From the NCBI GenBank assembly GCA_026770615.1, contig MU631315.1, forward strand, positions 193,736-204,136: a DNA stretch of 10,401 nucleotides, in the 5' to 3' direction. A program made the translations under genes and the position numbers. The notes beneath the pieces were generated by a model. The model ran no database searches. It was not told where the DNA came from and saw nothing but the letters and a program-made list of their open reading frames with translations. The first letter of the stretch is position 1; every line of letters begins with the position of its first letter. This DNA comes from Pavlovales sp. CCMP2436 (Eukaryota; Haptophyta; Pavlovophyceae; Pavlovales). This document shows, one piece after another, positions 1 to 6,924 of the stretch.

Positions 1-92
1 CGTAGCGCGTAGGAGCCTGCGTCAGAGCGCTTAGATCAGCCTGACTTGAACTTGAAACGTACCGCCAGCCCGAACCCCCCTACATTAATATA
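1..92 (+). repeat. Left terminal inverted repeat (mate at 10249-10340)
   Basis: Reads as the reverse complement of 10249-10340 with about five mismatches in 92 positions (54, 66, 79, 80 and 85). The first 53 bases match without a mismatch. The match runs to base 1, so the arm may continue outside the window and its true outer end is not visible. Inverted repeats this similar 10.3 kb apart suggest the ends of one DNA element, or two recent insertions of one short repeat in opposite orientation. No transposase gene is seen between them. Confidence 0.85.
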
Positions 93-94
93 TA

Positions 95-144
95 ACATTC
101 AGAACAGTCAGACGCCAGCTTGAATCCCTATCAGTCAATATATA
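95..144 (+). repeat. Partial copy of the dispersed GCTTGAATCCCTATCAG repeat
   Basis: Contains ACATTCAGAACAGTCAGACG followed by CCAGCTTGAATCCCTATCAG and an AT-rich tail. The same module occurs at 4549-4636, 9114-9213 (reverse), 9950-10021 (reverse) and 10141-10226, with a degenerate copy at 5141-5215. The left half present in the other copies (GCAGGCAATGGGCGACGCAG) is missing here. It is probably the end segment of a transposon family. Confidence 0.75.
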
Positions 145-201
145 GCGGCTCAGCATGGTTCAACAGGTGTTGTTCACTCACTGACTTGGTCGACGTCAGA
201 C
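138..201 (+). repeat. 64-bp direct repeat, left copy
   Basis: Matches 10076-10139 in the same orientation at 63 of 64 positions; the one difference is TTCACT against CTCACT. It starts with ATATATAGCGGCTCAGCATG and ends with GGTCGACGTCAGAC. The neighbouring 92-bp arms are inverted relative to each other, while this block is direct, so the two ends of the region are not simple mirror images. Confidence 0.85.
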
Positions 202-205
202 GTTA

Positions 206-536
206 GTCCTGGCAGCAGGGATGGTGGTGGTAGAGGTGAAGTTGGTGGTGAACTCGTAGTGATTGCCACAGGCTCCCCCCCCCTCCCCTCCCCCCACACA
301 CAACGCTCACGTCTTTAAACACGAGGACAACAGGGCACATGGAAGGCGGCGGCGGCGGCAATAATGTGGCAAGGACATCGGCACGTCCGGCAACTCAACG
401 ATATAAAAATTTCAGTGGTAGTCAAGCAGCACATGAGCACAGGCGCAGCTGAAGTCCTGCTGGAACGGCGGATTCAATTTCAAAAGTGACATATCACGAC
501 AAGAGGACTCGAGCGGAATAAATCATTTAAGGTAAC
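206..536. other. Non-coding stretch, little structure
   Basis: No credible reading frame is seen. Short low-complexity pieces are present: a GGT/GGTGGT-rich part near 220-250, C-rich tracts near 275-295 and five GGC triplets at about 345-359. An AT-rich GATATAAAAATTTC lies near 400, but nothing links it to a transcript. Confidence 0.4.
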
Positions 537-640
537 TTACTGTATTGTAATGATGCCGCTTCTACCGCCTGGGACACAGTTTCTGCGTTCAGGTGGCCCC
601 CGTTGTTAGCATCTGATCGTCACTTTGTTGAGTTTTAGCA
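537..640 (+). repeat. Inverted repeat with 8618-8760, left copy
   Basis: The reverse complement matches 8618-8760 imperfectly. Shared blocks include GTGACGATCAGA, GGCCACCTG, ACGCAGA, GGTAGAAG and GGCATCATTACAATA. The right copy carries about 15 to 35 extra bases in small insertions. This is an old dispersed repeat of unknown family. Confidence 0.65.
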
Positions 641-748
641 TCACCTTGCGGTGAATGTGATACCAAAACGTCGATTGAGCTCCGAAGCAAGCGATTTCGT
701 TTCGAGTTGTGTCCAAGATAGGTACCACTGCGATGTCTCGTCGCCGCA

Positions 749-836
749 TTTGGACTGCGTGGCTGCGTGGGGCGAGAGTCTCGGTGTTTGCGTGGTGCGA
801 GAGTCTCGCCCCGCCCCACGCAGCCACGCAGACCAA
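749..836. repeat. Long GC-rich hairpin upstream of the cyclin gene
   Basis: The left arm around 749-772 (TTTGG, one base, CTGCGTGGCTGCGTGGGG) pairs with the right arm around 813-836 (GCCCCACGCAGCCACGCAG, then ACCAAA). Inside it are two copies of the near-palindrome CGAGAGTCTCG, at about 774-784 and 798-808. A third GCCACGCAGA occurs near 910. It lies 283 bp before the cyclin start codon. It could be a small fold-back element or a cruciform in the 5' flank; no regulatory role can be shown from sequence. Confidence 0.7.
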
Positions 837-1118
837 AGCGAGCTGATTTCGATTCGCGAATCTGGACTCGAATCTTTTCTGCAAAAAATCAGTTTAAAAG
901 AAGGCGCTTGGCCACGCAGATCAGCCGGGCCCCCACCTAGCCCCACAACGCCGGCTCCTTCCGCCTCACCTCCTCGCCAGCAAGCGAAGGAAAACCAGGC
1001 GCGAGACCGGATCCATCGACGGGGGAGTTGCTGTATGAACTGAGCGCTTGGCGGCTACACGGAGTTTGGAGGGAAGCGGGCACAGGGACGACTCGGAGCA
1101 TCGAGACTACCCTAGAGC
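837..1118 (+). promoter_or_regulatory. 5' flank and probable leader of the cyclin gene
   Basis: This interval leads into the cyclin start codon. It becomes GC-rich from about 905. No TATA box or other named promoter element is recognised. An in-frame TAG at 1113-1115 lies three bases before the ATG and closes the frame upstream. The transcription start and any 5' UTR intron cannot be placed. Confidence 0.35.
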
Positions 1119-1954
1119 ATGGGTGTACCACTTGGAAACGCGACCGATTCGGCTGCGCCACCAGGCTGCCCCCAGCGCATCGTGCAGGTGATCGCGCAGC
1201 TGTTGACGGACCTCGTCCATCGCAACGACCAGCTGCCCGTCTCGCCTGCCGATATTACCCCCTTCCACTCTTCCAAGCCGCCAGCGATTAGTGTCAGCAA
1301 CTACCTCGTCGACCGGATCCTCAAGTATGCCGGCGTGTCTGAGGAGACGATGATCCTCGCACTGATCTACATGGACCTCGTCGTCCAGTACAACCCGCAG
1401 TTCGTCATCACGTCTCTCAACATCCACCGCCTGCTCATAACCAGGTGTGCGCCCCAAACCGTTTTTTGTTGATGCGCCTTACGCCGCCCTGCTCCCACCG
1501 GGTCGCGGCCCCGCGAGAGCGCGCAGCCGCTCACCCGCCTTGCGCTCTCGCGCCCGCCTCCCCCTCCCCGCGCAGTGTGATGCTCGCGAGCAAATTCTTC
1601 GACGACCTCTACTACAACAACGCCTACTACGCGCGCGTGGGCGGCATCTCCAACCTCGAGGTGAACAACCTCGAGATGGAAATGCTGCGCCTGATCTCCT
1701 TCTCGCTCTACGTCTCGCCCGAGCTGTACGAGCGCTACCGCACGTCGCTCTACGACCAGATTCGCTGGGCACCCGCCGCGCCGCCGCTGCCCGCAGCGGT
1801 CGCGCCGCCGGCGCCCGCACTGGTCCAGATGCAGATGCAGCAGAAGCAGGCGCCGATGGATGCCTCGGATGTGATCATGGACCACTCCGCGCCGATTCAC
1901 TACCACTCCCACTCCTTCCACGGAATGCAACAGCAGGTGGCCTTCGTGAGCTAG
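1119..1954 (+). CDS. U/P-type (PHO80-like) cyclin, two exons
   Basis: Joining 1119-1444 to 1576-1954 gives a 234-residue protein with the single cyclin box of the PHO80/Pcl and plant P/U-type cyclins. These bind cyclin-dependent kinases and act in cell-cycle or phosphate/nutrient signalling. Key stretches are SLNIHRLLITSVMLASKFFD (residues 99-118, across the splice) and YYNNAYYARVGGIS (121-134), followed by the helix LEVNNLEMEMLRLISFSLYV. The whole domain covers about residues 18-165. The tail is low-complexity: Ala/Pro-rich 175-190, Met/Gln-rich 190-200 and His-rich 217-224. The total length is normal for the family. ATG 1119 has A at -3 and G at +4, and an in-frame stop directly precedes it. 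Family assignment is firm. The kinase partner and process are inferred from the family, not seen. There is no disabling lesion, so the gene looks functional. Confidence 0.93.
1445..1575 (+). other. Phase-2 GT-AG intron of the cyclin gene
   Basis: The donor is CCAG|GTGTGC and the acceptor CCGCGCAG|TGTGATG, preceded by a C/T-rich tract (CCCGCCTCCCCCTCCCC). Removing 131 bases joins AG to T as a Ser codon and restores LLITSVMLASK, a core motif of the family. Reading through the intron instead gives a stop at 1470. The retained intron also argues that the gene is not a processed retrocopy. Confidence 0.92.
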
Positions 1955-2345
1955 TCGGTGCCGCTGCCTCCGCGACCACCGACGAGGGTCGCTGGCCAGT
2001 GTGCGCGCAGAGCCCGGGCGTTTCATCTTCAATGCTTGGATTGGTCTCCTCGGCGCGCGCTGCGCACGCAGCGGCGCCATACCGGCGCACGCTGTCGACT
2101 GCCGACCGACCACCACCAAAAAAATGCTTCCTTATCGCCCGCCCTCTACCTCTCGTACACTTGCTGTGCCCCCGTGTCGGGCCCACCAGCGCGCGCAGTT
2201 GCTCTTGAACCTCTCTGGTTCCCCGTTTTGCTTCCCTCGTTGCTCATCATCTACTCCATTCCGCTCGCTATGCTGCCGACCTGGCGACCCGTTGAGCCCA
2301 AAAATAAACTCTGCAGCAGAGCTGTACCTTCATGAAAAAAAAAAA
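1955..2345 (+). terminator. Cyclin 3' UTR with poly(A) signal
   Basis: AATAAA lies at 2303-2308, about 350 bases after the stop codon. A run of eleven A residues at 2335-2345 begins 27 bases downstream of it, the usual place for cleavage. GC content falls sharply after this point. The A run is genomic and need not mean retroposition, because the gene keeps its intron. Confidence 0.65.
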
Positions 2346-2865
2346 TGATTAAGTGAAATAAAAAACTAAGTTCTTAGAGTTCACAACTATTAGTATTTGA
2401 ATTTAAACATGTACTTCTTAGGCCTCCTTCAGCTTCTAGTTACTAGTAATGGGTCCAAAATGCATGAACTAACGCCTAAACCCCTATTCAATGATATTAT
2501 TGGCCACTAGCGCGCATTTGTGTGCTACGAGTCAACGGTTGGGAATTTTGCGACAATAGTATTTTGCGACAAAAGTTGGATCTCTGGATAGCCCATTCCA
2601 AGGTGCGTCCGGCAAGCTAGCTTACGTACCTGTCAGACCTGTCCACCTGCCGTGCACCGCGCGTTGCGCCGAAGCTGAAATTTCAGCCGTGATTTCGACT
2701 CAAAGCACTATGGCACACGAACGGGAGCGGCCTCTGAGCTCGCTGATGTAACCTAGCGTTCCCTATGAGCTAGCGGTCACGCCAAAGCCTACGGGCCTAC
2801 GCCAATGCCAGTGCCGGCGCGATATCTTGAGAACTCGCGGAGCCATTTACTGTGGGATATTCACC

Positions 2866-2867
<2 letters not shown>
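2346..2867. other. Intergenic stretch with short repeats only
   Basis: No credible coding frame is seen. Small features are a 12-bp direct repeat ATTTTGCGACAA at 2545-2556 and 2561-2572, and a perfect 14-bp palindrome GCTGAAATTTCAGC at 2674-2687. Nothing matches the other repeat families of the window. Confidence 0.4.

Positions 2868-2903
<36 letters not shown>
2868..2903. repeat. 36-nt T homopolymer
   Basis: Uninterrupted T run. On the minus strand it would be a 36-nt poly(A) tail, with any retroposed body lying to its right (2904 onward). I found no matching target duplication flanking such a body, so it may equally be simple-sequence expansion. Confidence 0.8.
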
Positions 2904-2907
<4 letters not shown>

Positions 2908-2949
2908 CACGTCAAAGCAAGTCTTTAAGGAGCGACCGTGAACATTTCC

Positions 2950-3472
2950 AAACCTTGTGAGGGGCAAGGGTGTAAGAGCTGGCAATTCAGACTTCCCTTT
3001 ATTTCAACCGTGTCGTCAGATTTCTGAAGCTGTGCTCGAGAGGATCCCCACTAGTCACACTGATAAACACACCCAGACAAACAGACCTCGGACCCACGCC
3101 CATCCGCGTGATACACAGCAACATCAGCTCACACTACAGAGGAACCAAACCACTTATCCCAGGCCAACAACCGCAACCATCTTAAATGAGGAGAGAGTTT
3201 TTTTTTAAGATAAGTGGAGGATTATTGAGTCACCCCGCCGCCTGGGACTAGACCAGGGGTTGGAGATTACCGCCCCCGGCGGTTAGGCGAGCTGCGCATT
3301 AGCGCACGACATTTTAATTTTACACCTCTAATTATAAGCTCTGAGCACCCAATGAAGTAAACGTCCTTATAATTATAGGGATCCTCTCGAGCACACTTCA
3401 GAAATCTGACGACACGGTTGAAATGAAGTGAAGCGTGAGCTACCAGCCCTTACACCTTTGAGAGGGGACTGG
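2950..3472. mobile_element. Fold-back (inverted-arm) element
   Basis: The arms 3002-3048 and 3378-3423 are reverse complements apart from a single one-base gap; both hold TTTCAACCGTGTCGTCAG and its continuation to GAGGATCCC. A weaker match extends outward to about 2950 and 3472 (shared GGTGTAAG, then GCTGG). Inside are a segment also found inverted at 9861-9940, a short inverted pair TAATTATAAG / CTTATAATTA (3329-3338, 3366-3375), and a GC-rich piece around 3226-3310. No gene is evident. It looks like a non-autonomous DNA element with long arms. Confidence 0.65.
3119..3200 (+). repeat. Inverted repeat with 9861-9940, left copy
   Basis: Shares CTCACACTACAGAGGAACCA, GGCCAACAACC and ATGAGGAGA with the reverse complement of 9861-9940, at roughly 80-85% identity by eye. 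It lies in the loop of the 2950-3472 fold-back element, so the right copy probably derives from a relative of that element. Confidence 0.75.
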
Positions 3473-3484
3473 AGAGGCGCGTAG

Positions 3485-3760
3485 CTGCGTCACGGCCTAA
3501 CCACTGCGGAGGTCGCCGAACGCATGACCGCGCGTGTGGCGGTCGCACGTGCGGCAGAGCTCGAGCAAGCTGGAGGCCACCTCACTTGTCTACACGACCT
3601 CATCCTCGACTTTATCACGGAGTGAAAGGAGGCCGATGAGGCGTGGCCCCCGCCGCGGGAGTGGCGGGAGGGAGTGCCTCCACACACCCTCTCGCCGCCA
3701 GCCCGCTTTGGGGGCCTCCAGGCCCTTGGAAGGGCGCTGGTGTCAGGTGGCCAATATTAG
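3485..3760 (+). pseudogene. Decayed or partial reading frame with an in-frame TGA
   Basis: One frame stays open from 3485 to a TAG at 3758-3760 except for a single TGA at 3623-3625. Before the TGA it reads as an Ala/Glu-rich amphipathic helix (TAEVAERMTARVAVARAAEL), then HLTCLHDLILDFITE. After it the same frame continues KEADEAWPPPREWREGVPP. The composition on both sides looks protein-like, and the DNA is GC-rich, unlike its surroundings. I do not recognise the family. It may be the C-terminal end of a gene disabled by one nonsense change, or chance openness in GC-rich DNA. Confidence 0.3.
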
Positions 3761-3959
3761 GTCCCGTTTTAGTTTTTTTTCACGTCTCTACAGCACTTGA
3801 CATACATTGTAGCGGCAGGCCAGGGGCTTGCCCGATGAGGCCAGGCTTTTAAGGGCATATCGAAAACACCCATAGCTACCCCCCCCGGCCATCAAGCGCC
3901 TTCCCCCGACCTTTTATAGCCTAGCTAGGACTAGATATGTCCAAAAGTGGCCAATTCTA

Positions 3960-4127
3960 CAGCGTCATAGACGGGTATTAAGAAAGCTCGGCATTTAAAA
4001 ACTGAGCCTCATTTTTTGTGCATGATAAGCATTGTTTGTATGTAATGTAAATATTGTGTGTATGTATTTTGCTAAGAAAGTGAGCTTCGCCCGGATTCTT
4101 TGCTTTCTTAATGCCCGTCTATGACTT
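3960..4127. mobile_element. Short TIR element (MITE) with TA flanks, 168 bp
   Basis: The arms 3964-3987 (GTCATAGACGGG, then TATTAAGAAAGC) and 4102-4125 pair with one mismatch. TA dinucleotides flank it at 3958-3959 and 4128-4129, as expected for Tc1/mariner-type insertion. The interior is AT-rich and carries an inverted copy of the GAGGCTCAGTTT motif. A longer relative sits at 7640-8130 and an armless relative at 9660-9800. It has no coding capacity. Confidence 0.8.
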
Positions 4128-4149
4128 TAGGGGTTTAGACGTTAATAGA

Positions 4150-4285
4150 CCTCGACCATAGCCTCAACCGTGACCGCACACGACCAGGGCCGTAGCAGAC
4201 CGCGACCGCTGTCTAGACCGCGGCCGCGACCGCATCCGAGTCCGCGACCGCTCTCGGCCGCGACCGCAGCCAAGTCCGCGACCCT
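4150..4285 (+). repeat. GC-rich tandem array, 34-bp unit (copy 1)
   Basis: Built from CCGCGACCGC-type blocks. One full 34-bp unit is at 4223-4256 (GCCGCGACCGCATCCGAGTC, then CGCGACCGCTCTCG), a partial one at 4257-4285, and degenerate GACCGC blocks start near 4150. The same unit and orientation occur at 6080-6215. A cluster of TGACCGA-type motifs follows at about 4308-4346. Confidence 0.8.
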
Positions 4286-4360
4286 ATGTGGAAGTCTTAT
4301 ATGTGATCGACCGGTCATGACCGAAAGTCCGTCTGTCCTGACCGAAAATTTGTAAGATAT

Positions 4361-4543
4361 ATGGCACGCGGCCATGCGCAGCTGCTGCTCGCGCGCTTGA
4401 GCGCGCTGGCCCCGATCGCTGCCCAGCGTGGGAACACGACAAACAGCAACCAGCAGATCATCTCCCTAAACGCCCTTGCCCGGGCACACTACCGGAGATC
4501 CATCGGCACGCGCGGTGGCGCCCAAGCCAGTACAGCCGACTAA
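4361..4543 (+). CDS. Possible small gene or last exon of 60 codons
   Basis: Encodes 60 residues starting MARGHAQLLLARLSALAP and ending with a TAA inside the left outer arm. Third codon positions are mostly G or C, as in the cyclin exons. The last 30 residues or so are also encoded by the inverted copy at 9208-9297. Between the copies, Ile-Ile (ATC ATC / ATA ATA), a Thr and an Ala codon differ silently, one three-base gap is in frame, and two changes alter residues (Asn/Thr, Thr/Ala). This suggests the repeat once ended in a coding region. No family is recognised. It may be the 3' end of an element gene cut off upstream, and the start codon context is poor. Confidence 0.35.
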   Translation: MARGHAQLLLARLSALAPIAAQRGNTTNSNQQIISLNALARAHYRRSIGTRGGAQASTAD

Positions 4544-4636
4544 GGCACGCAGCAGGCAATGGGCGACGCAGCGCTCAGACCAGCAAAACATTCAGAACAG
4601 TCAGACGCCAGCTTGAATCCCTATTAGTAATATATA
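4453..4636 (+). repeat. Left outer arm of the large palindrome
   Basis: Matches the reverse complement of 9114-9300 over about 185 bases at roughly 90% identity. It includes an identical stretch from GCCCTTGCCCGGGCACACTA into CCGGAGATCCATCGGCAC. Its inner 88 bases (4549-4636) are the dispersed module ending CTTGAATCCCTATTAG. The pair encloses 4.8 kb. Confidence 0.85.
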
Positions 4637-4862
4637 ATTTTGACCGATACATTTTGAGCGGTGGCTTTTTTACTAGTGACCGGTCAAATAGTGATACGCC
4701 TGCCTGCGTGCAGGGCCCAGGAGGTGAGCGGCTGCGCTGCGGCAAGTCCTCGCTAGAGTGATCCAAGAATAGATTGAGAAAAGGAAACGACTCGAGTTTA
4801 GTCATATGTGTAGAAACTTTAACCTTCGTACCGAAGGCAAGTTCCTTTGCTATCTAAAGCCT

Positions 4863-4892
4863 GCTGGACTCTTGCTGGACTCTTGCTGGACT
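4863..4892 (+). repeat. 11-bp minisatellite, 2.7 units
   Basis: GCTGGACTCTT is repeated at 4863-4873 and 4874-4884, with a third partial unit to 4892. The DNA just after it (4900-4960) has several short GACTC and CTGAC/GTCAG inversions but no clear gene. Confidence 0.85.
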
Positions 4893-4964
4893 GCGAGTAC
4901 CCAGACTCAAAGTCCGGATAGGATCGAGTCAGGAATATCTGACCTGTGTCAGATAACCTTGAAA

Positions 4965-5016
4965 ACAAGAACGGCGGATTTGAGGCTGAAGCTGAATTCC
5001 TTAGCTGTTTCTTAGG
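4965..5016 (+). repeat. Fragment related to 9668-9710
   Basis: AAGAACGGCGGATTTGAGGC and the following CTTAG/TTTCTTAG resemble AAGAACGGCGAGTTTAAGGC with TTTCTTAGC at 9668-9710, in the same orientation. It is probably a worn piece of the family that shares the GAGGCTCAGTTTCTTA motif. Confidence 0.5.
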
Positions 5017-5140
5017 ATCGGCGGAGCAGCAGGCACAGTTTCTCAAAGTCTTCGGCGCCCTTCATATTCACAACAATATTAAAAAGTGGGCGTGAACATA
5101 ACTAACAGTTACGCCCGGGCGCGACTCTCGTCGCGGCTTG

Positions 5141-5236
5141 CATCAGGCATGGGCGTCGTAGCGCTCAGATCAGCAATACTTCCCGGACAGCCAGACGCCA
5201 GGGCATCCAAGGCTCCATGCCCAGGCTCCATGCCCA
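5141..5236 (+). repeat. Degenerate copy of the dispersed module plus a 13-bp duplication
   Basis: CAGGCATGGGCGTCGTAGCG, CTCAGATCAGCA and CAGCCAGACGCCAG follow the order of the module at 4549-4636 with many changes. The sequence then runs into GGCTCCATGCCCA repeated twice in tandem (5211-5223, 5224-5236). Confidence 0.55.
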
Positions 5237-5307
5237 GGCTTCAGGAATCGTTTTTATGTGTACAATTGCCTGAATGAGCTCCCGAAAAGTCCATTTTTTT
5301 TCGGCTC

Positions 5308-5332
5308 GGGGGGGACCCCCCACCCCCCCCCC
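5308..5332. repeat. Facing G and C homopolymer runs
   Basis: Seven G (5308-5314), A, six C (5316-5321), A, ten C (5323-5332). The G and first C runs can pair across one base. These are error-prone for sequencing, so the run lengths may be inexact. Confidence 0.8.
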
Positions 5333-5384
5333 ATCCCGACCCTACCCTCCAGCGGCCTTGGATAAACGTCGGGGTTGAAATCCG

Positions 5385-5772
5385 AATTAGTGGCGCGATT
5401 CCGCACTGGGGAGGGGGAAAAGTGGTGGCCGGGACGAAGAAGTAGACATTGGTCACCCCTGCGCGCTAAGTGTCGATAGCTGATGTCGAATAGAGCCCTT
5501 CTCGACGGTCGGAGCCCACCTCGTGTGCCTCTCAGGTGCCTCTAGGGTCAACAACCTACTTCGTGTAACTAACATTTCCGATTCTCAGCGTTCGGAAGCG
5601 AAAAGAAAGTAATGGTTCCCGAAGTGATGCCGCGGAGTTTGTTGCAGATTCGTGAATGGGGCACCGCAGATTTGTGAATGGGGCACCACCCCATTCACGA
5701 ATCTGCGACAAACTCCGCGGCACCACCTCCGGTTCCTGACTTGCTCCGAAGGATTTTCACCGGACTTTTTTC
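5385..5772 (+). repeat. Repeat A: uninterrupted copy of the inner palindrome arm
   Basis: Its reverse complement aligns in order with five blocks of copy B (8439-8515, 8131-8163, 7574-7639, 6773-6924, 6304-6336). Shared landmarks include GACGAAGAAGTAGACATTG, GCGCGCTAAGTGTCGATA, GGTGCCTCTAGGGTC, GTAACTAAC, the hairpin at 5628-5723 and GGATTTTCACCGGACTTTTT. It holds no coding frame. It serves as the pre-insertion reference for copy B. Confidence 0.8.
5628..5723. repeat. 34-bp-stem hairpin within repeat A
   Basis: The arms 5628-5661 and 5689-5722 pair with one mismatch (TGCCGCGGAGTTTG outside, GCAGATTCGTGAATGGGG inside). The loop carries a third, direct GCAGATTTGTGAATGGGG (5666-5683). The corresponding hairpin in copy B is at 6773-6862. 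Confidence 0.85.
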
Positions 5773-5788
5773 GAGTTTCCCCCCGGAC

Positions 5789-5816
5789 TGGCCACTAATT
5801 CGGATTTTGACCCGTC
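5789..5816 (+). repeat. Inverted match to 5368-5397
   Basis: GCCACTAATTCGGATTTTGA with CCCGTCGACG is nearly the reverse complement of CGTCGGGGTTGAAATCCGAA with TTAGTGGC at 5368-5395. Repeat A is therefore itself roughly palindromic around its hairpin, with the left side longer. Confidence 0.7.
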
Positions 5817-6079
5817 GACGATCATCGGGTCGGACGCCGAAGCGCCTGCCGCAGCAGGCGTAGGTGCACGCCCGAGCCACCCGAAGAGTGAACCCTGCCT
5901 CGACTTCGAAGCTGACATAGTGCCAAAGTAACTAACTGGCGTTTTATTACTTTTATTTTTTATTCGAATAAAATTTTGACCGATTGTGAGTTGACCGAAG
6001 ATCCGTCAGATCTGACTGATTTTGACCGATGGTATGGATCGAAGATTTTTGGAGGAAGACTTCCACGCAGCCGCTCGTG

Positions 6080-6215
6080 GCCGCGACCGCAGCCGAGTCC
6101 GCGACCGCTCTCGGCCGCGACCGCAGCCGATTCCGCGTCCGCTCTCGGCCGCGACCGCAGCCGAGTCCGCGACCGCTCTCAGCCGCGACTGTAGCCTAGA
6201 CCGCGGTCGCTCGCG
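6080..6215 (+). repeat. GC-rich tandem array, 34-bp unit (copy 2)
   Basis: Three full 34-bp units at 6080-6113, 6114-6147 and 6148-6181, beginning GCCGCGACCGCAGCCGAGTC, then a degenerate fourth to about 6215 and scattered CCGCGACCG blocks to 6250. TGACCGA-type motifs precede it (5977-6030). Open frames through it encode Arg/Asp/Ser/Pro-rich repeats, but 34 is not a multiple of three, so the peptide changes with each unit and coding is unlikely. It lies near the centre of the 4450-9300 palindrome. Confidence 0.88.
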
Positions 6216-6400
6216 ACCGCGACCGTGCCAGACCGCAGGCCGCGACCGCTACCTCGTGAAAGTTCATGCTCACGCTTACCGGGGGGGCGGAATATTGGAA
6301 ATTGTGAAAAAGTCCGGTGAAAATCCTCGCTGGAACCCAACCGGGCCAGGTCTGAACTTTATGAAAGAACCATGGCGGGTAGGGTTCTCGTAATAGTTAC

Positions 6401-6653
6401 CAAACTTTGAAGATACCACTAGGTGCAGAATTGAGCTGGTAACTACTTCGGTAATGCGGTCCAACACCTGATTCTAACAGAAAGTACATGAAACCGGCCT
6501 CCAAGTGAAGGGACGTATGTGACTCATATGCTGAAAATACCACCCTCACTTTGGAGGCCATTTTCTTGCACTATCCTGTTAGAGTCAGGTGTCGGACCGC
6601 AGGACCGAAGCTGTTCCCAGCTCAATTCTGCGTCTAGTGGTATCTTCAAATTT
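6401..6653. mobile_element. Fold-back element with 112-bp arms
   Basis: Arms 6401-6512 and about 6541-6653 are reverse complements at roughly 85% identity, with a loop near 28 bases. Shared stretches are TTTGAAGATACCACTAG, GCAGAATTGAGCTGG, GCGGTCC and GGCCTCCAA. TTAC occurs at both outer edges (before CAAACTTTG and after CAAATTT), a possible but unproven 4-bp target duplication. It has no coding capacity and was probably inserted into repeat B. Confidence 0.8.
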
Positions 6654-6702
6654 TTACTTGGATTAAAACATCCTGAGTATTGCAGGAGCAGATATTTCAA
6701 TT

Positions 6703-6729
6703 ATTTGGACCCTTCGGAAGGGTCCAAAT
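6703..6729. repeat. Perfect 12-bp-stem hairpin
   Basis: ATTTGGACCCTT, loop CGG, then AAGGGTCCAAAT. It lies outside the arms of the fold-back element and has the look of an intrinsic hairpin, with no T tract or gene to terminate. Confidence 0.85.
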
Positions 6730-6772
6730 CAAATTTTCAATAACTCTGGCCCCGTAGGCTCACTCACGAACT

Positions 6773-6862
6773 GAAGGGGGTACATCTAAGAGTTGGATGC
6801 AGATTCGTGAATGGGGCGGCGCTCCATTCACGAATCTGCCACAAACTCCGCTGTACCCCTTC
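6773..6862. repeat. Hairpin of repeat B (mate of 5628-5723)
   Basis: The core GCAGATTCGTGAATGG (6799-6814) pairs perfectly with 6824-6839, and the outer stem GAAGG..GGTAC / GTACCCCTTC is imperfect. The loop is shorter than in repeat A and lacks the third direct motif copy. Confidence 0.85.
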
Positions 6863-6924
6863 TGAAAGTATGACTTTATTTCTGCTTCCGAACGCCGCTG
6901 AGAATCTGAAATGCGTTAGTTACA

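Noticed and set aside
651..1043. 130-codon plus-strand frame upstream of the cyclin
   Set aside because: It passes through the 749-836 hairpin and ends in low-complexity Pro/Ser/Arg sequence; no domain is recognisable.
1367..2119. 250-codon frame on the minus strand
   Set aside because: It is the antisense of the cyclin exons, intron and 3' UTR; the plus strand encodes a clear conserved cyclin and explains the openness through high GC.
1447..2208. 253-codon plus-strand frame with Arg/Ala/Pro-rich product
   Set aside because: It overlaps cyclin exon 2 in another frame, has extreme composition and starts in the intron.
1955..2345. Cyclin gene as a processed retrocopy, because of the A run after the poly(A) signal
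   Set aside because: The gene keeps a canonical intron, so an mRNA-derived copy is not supported.
3036..3055. CTCGAG, GGATCC and ACTAGT close together, resembling a cloning polylinker
   Set aside because: The same CTCGAG/GGATCC stretch recurs as the natural inverted arm at 3378-3392 within a longer 47-bp match, and no other vector sequence is present.
4150..6250. CRISPR-like array
   Set aside because: The 34-bp units are contiguous with no unique spacers, and the context is eukaryotic.
6022..6393. 123-codon frame rich in Arg, Asp, Ser and Pro
   Set aside because: It runs through the 34-bp tandem array, where the unit length shifts the frame each time; the repetitive peptide is a by-product of the DNA repeat.
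6703..6729. Bacterial-type intrinsic terminator
   Set aside because: No T tract follows and no gene ends nearby; the sequence is eukaryotic.
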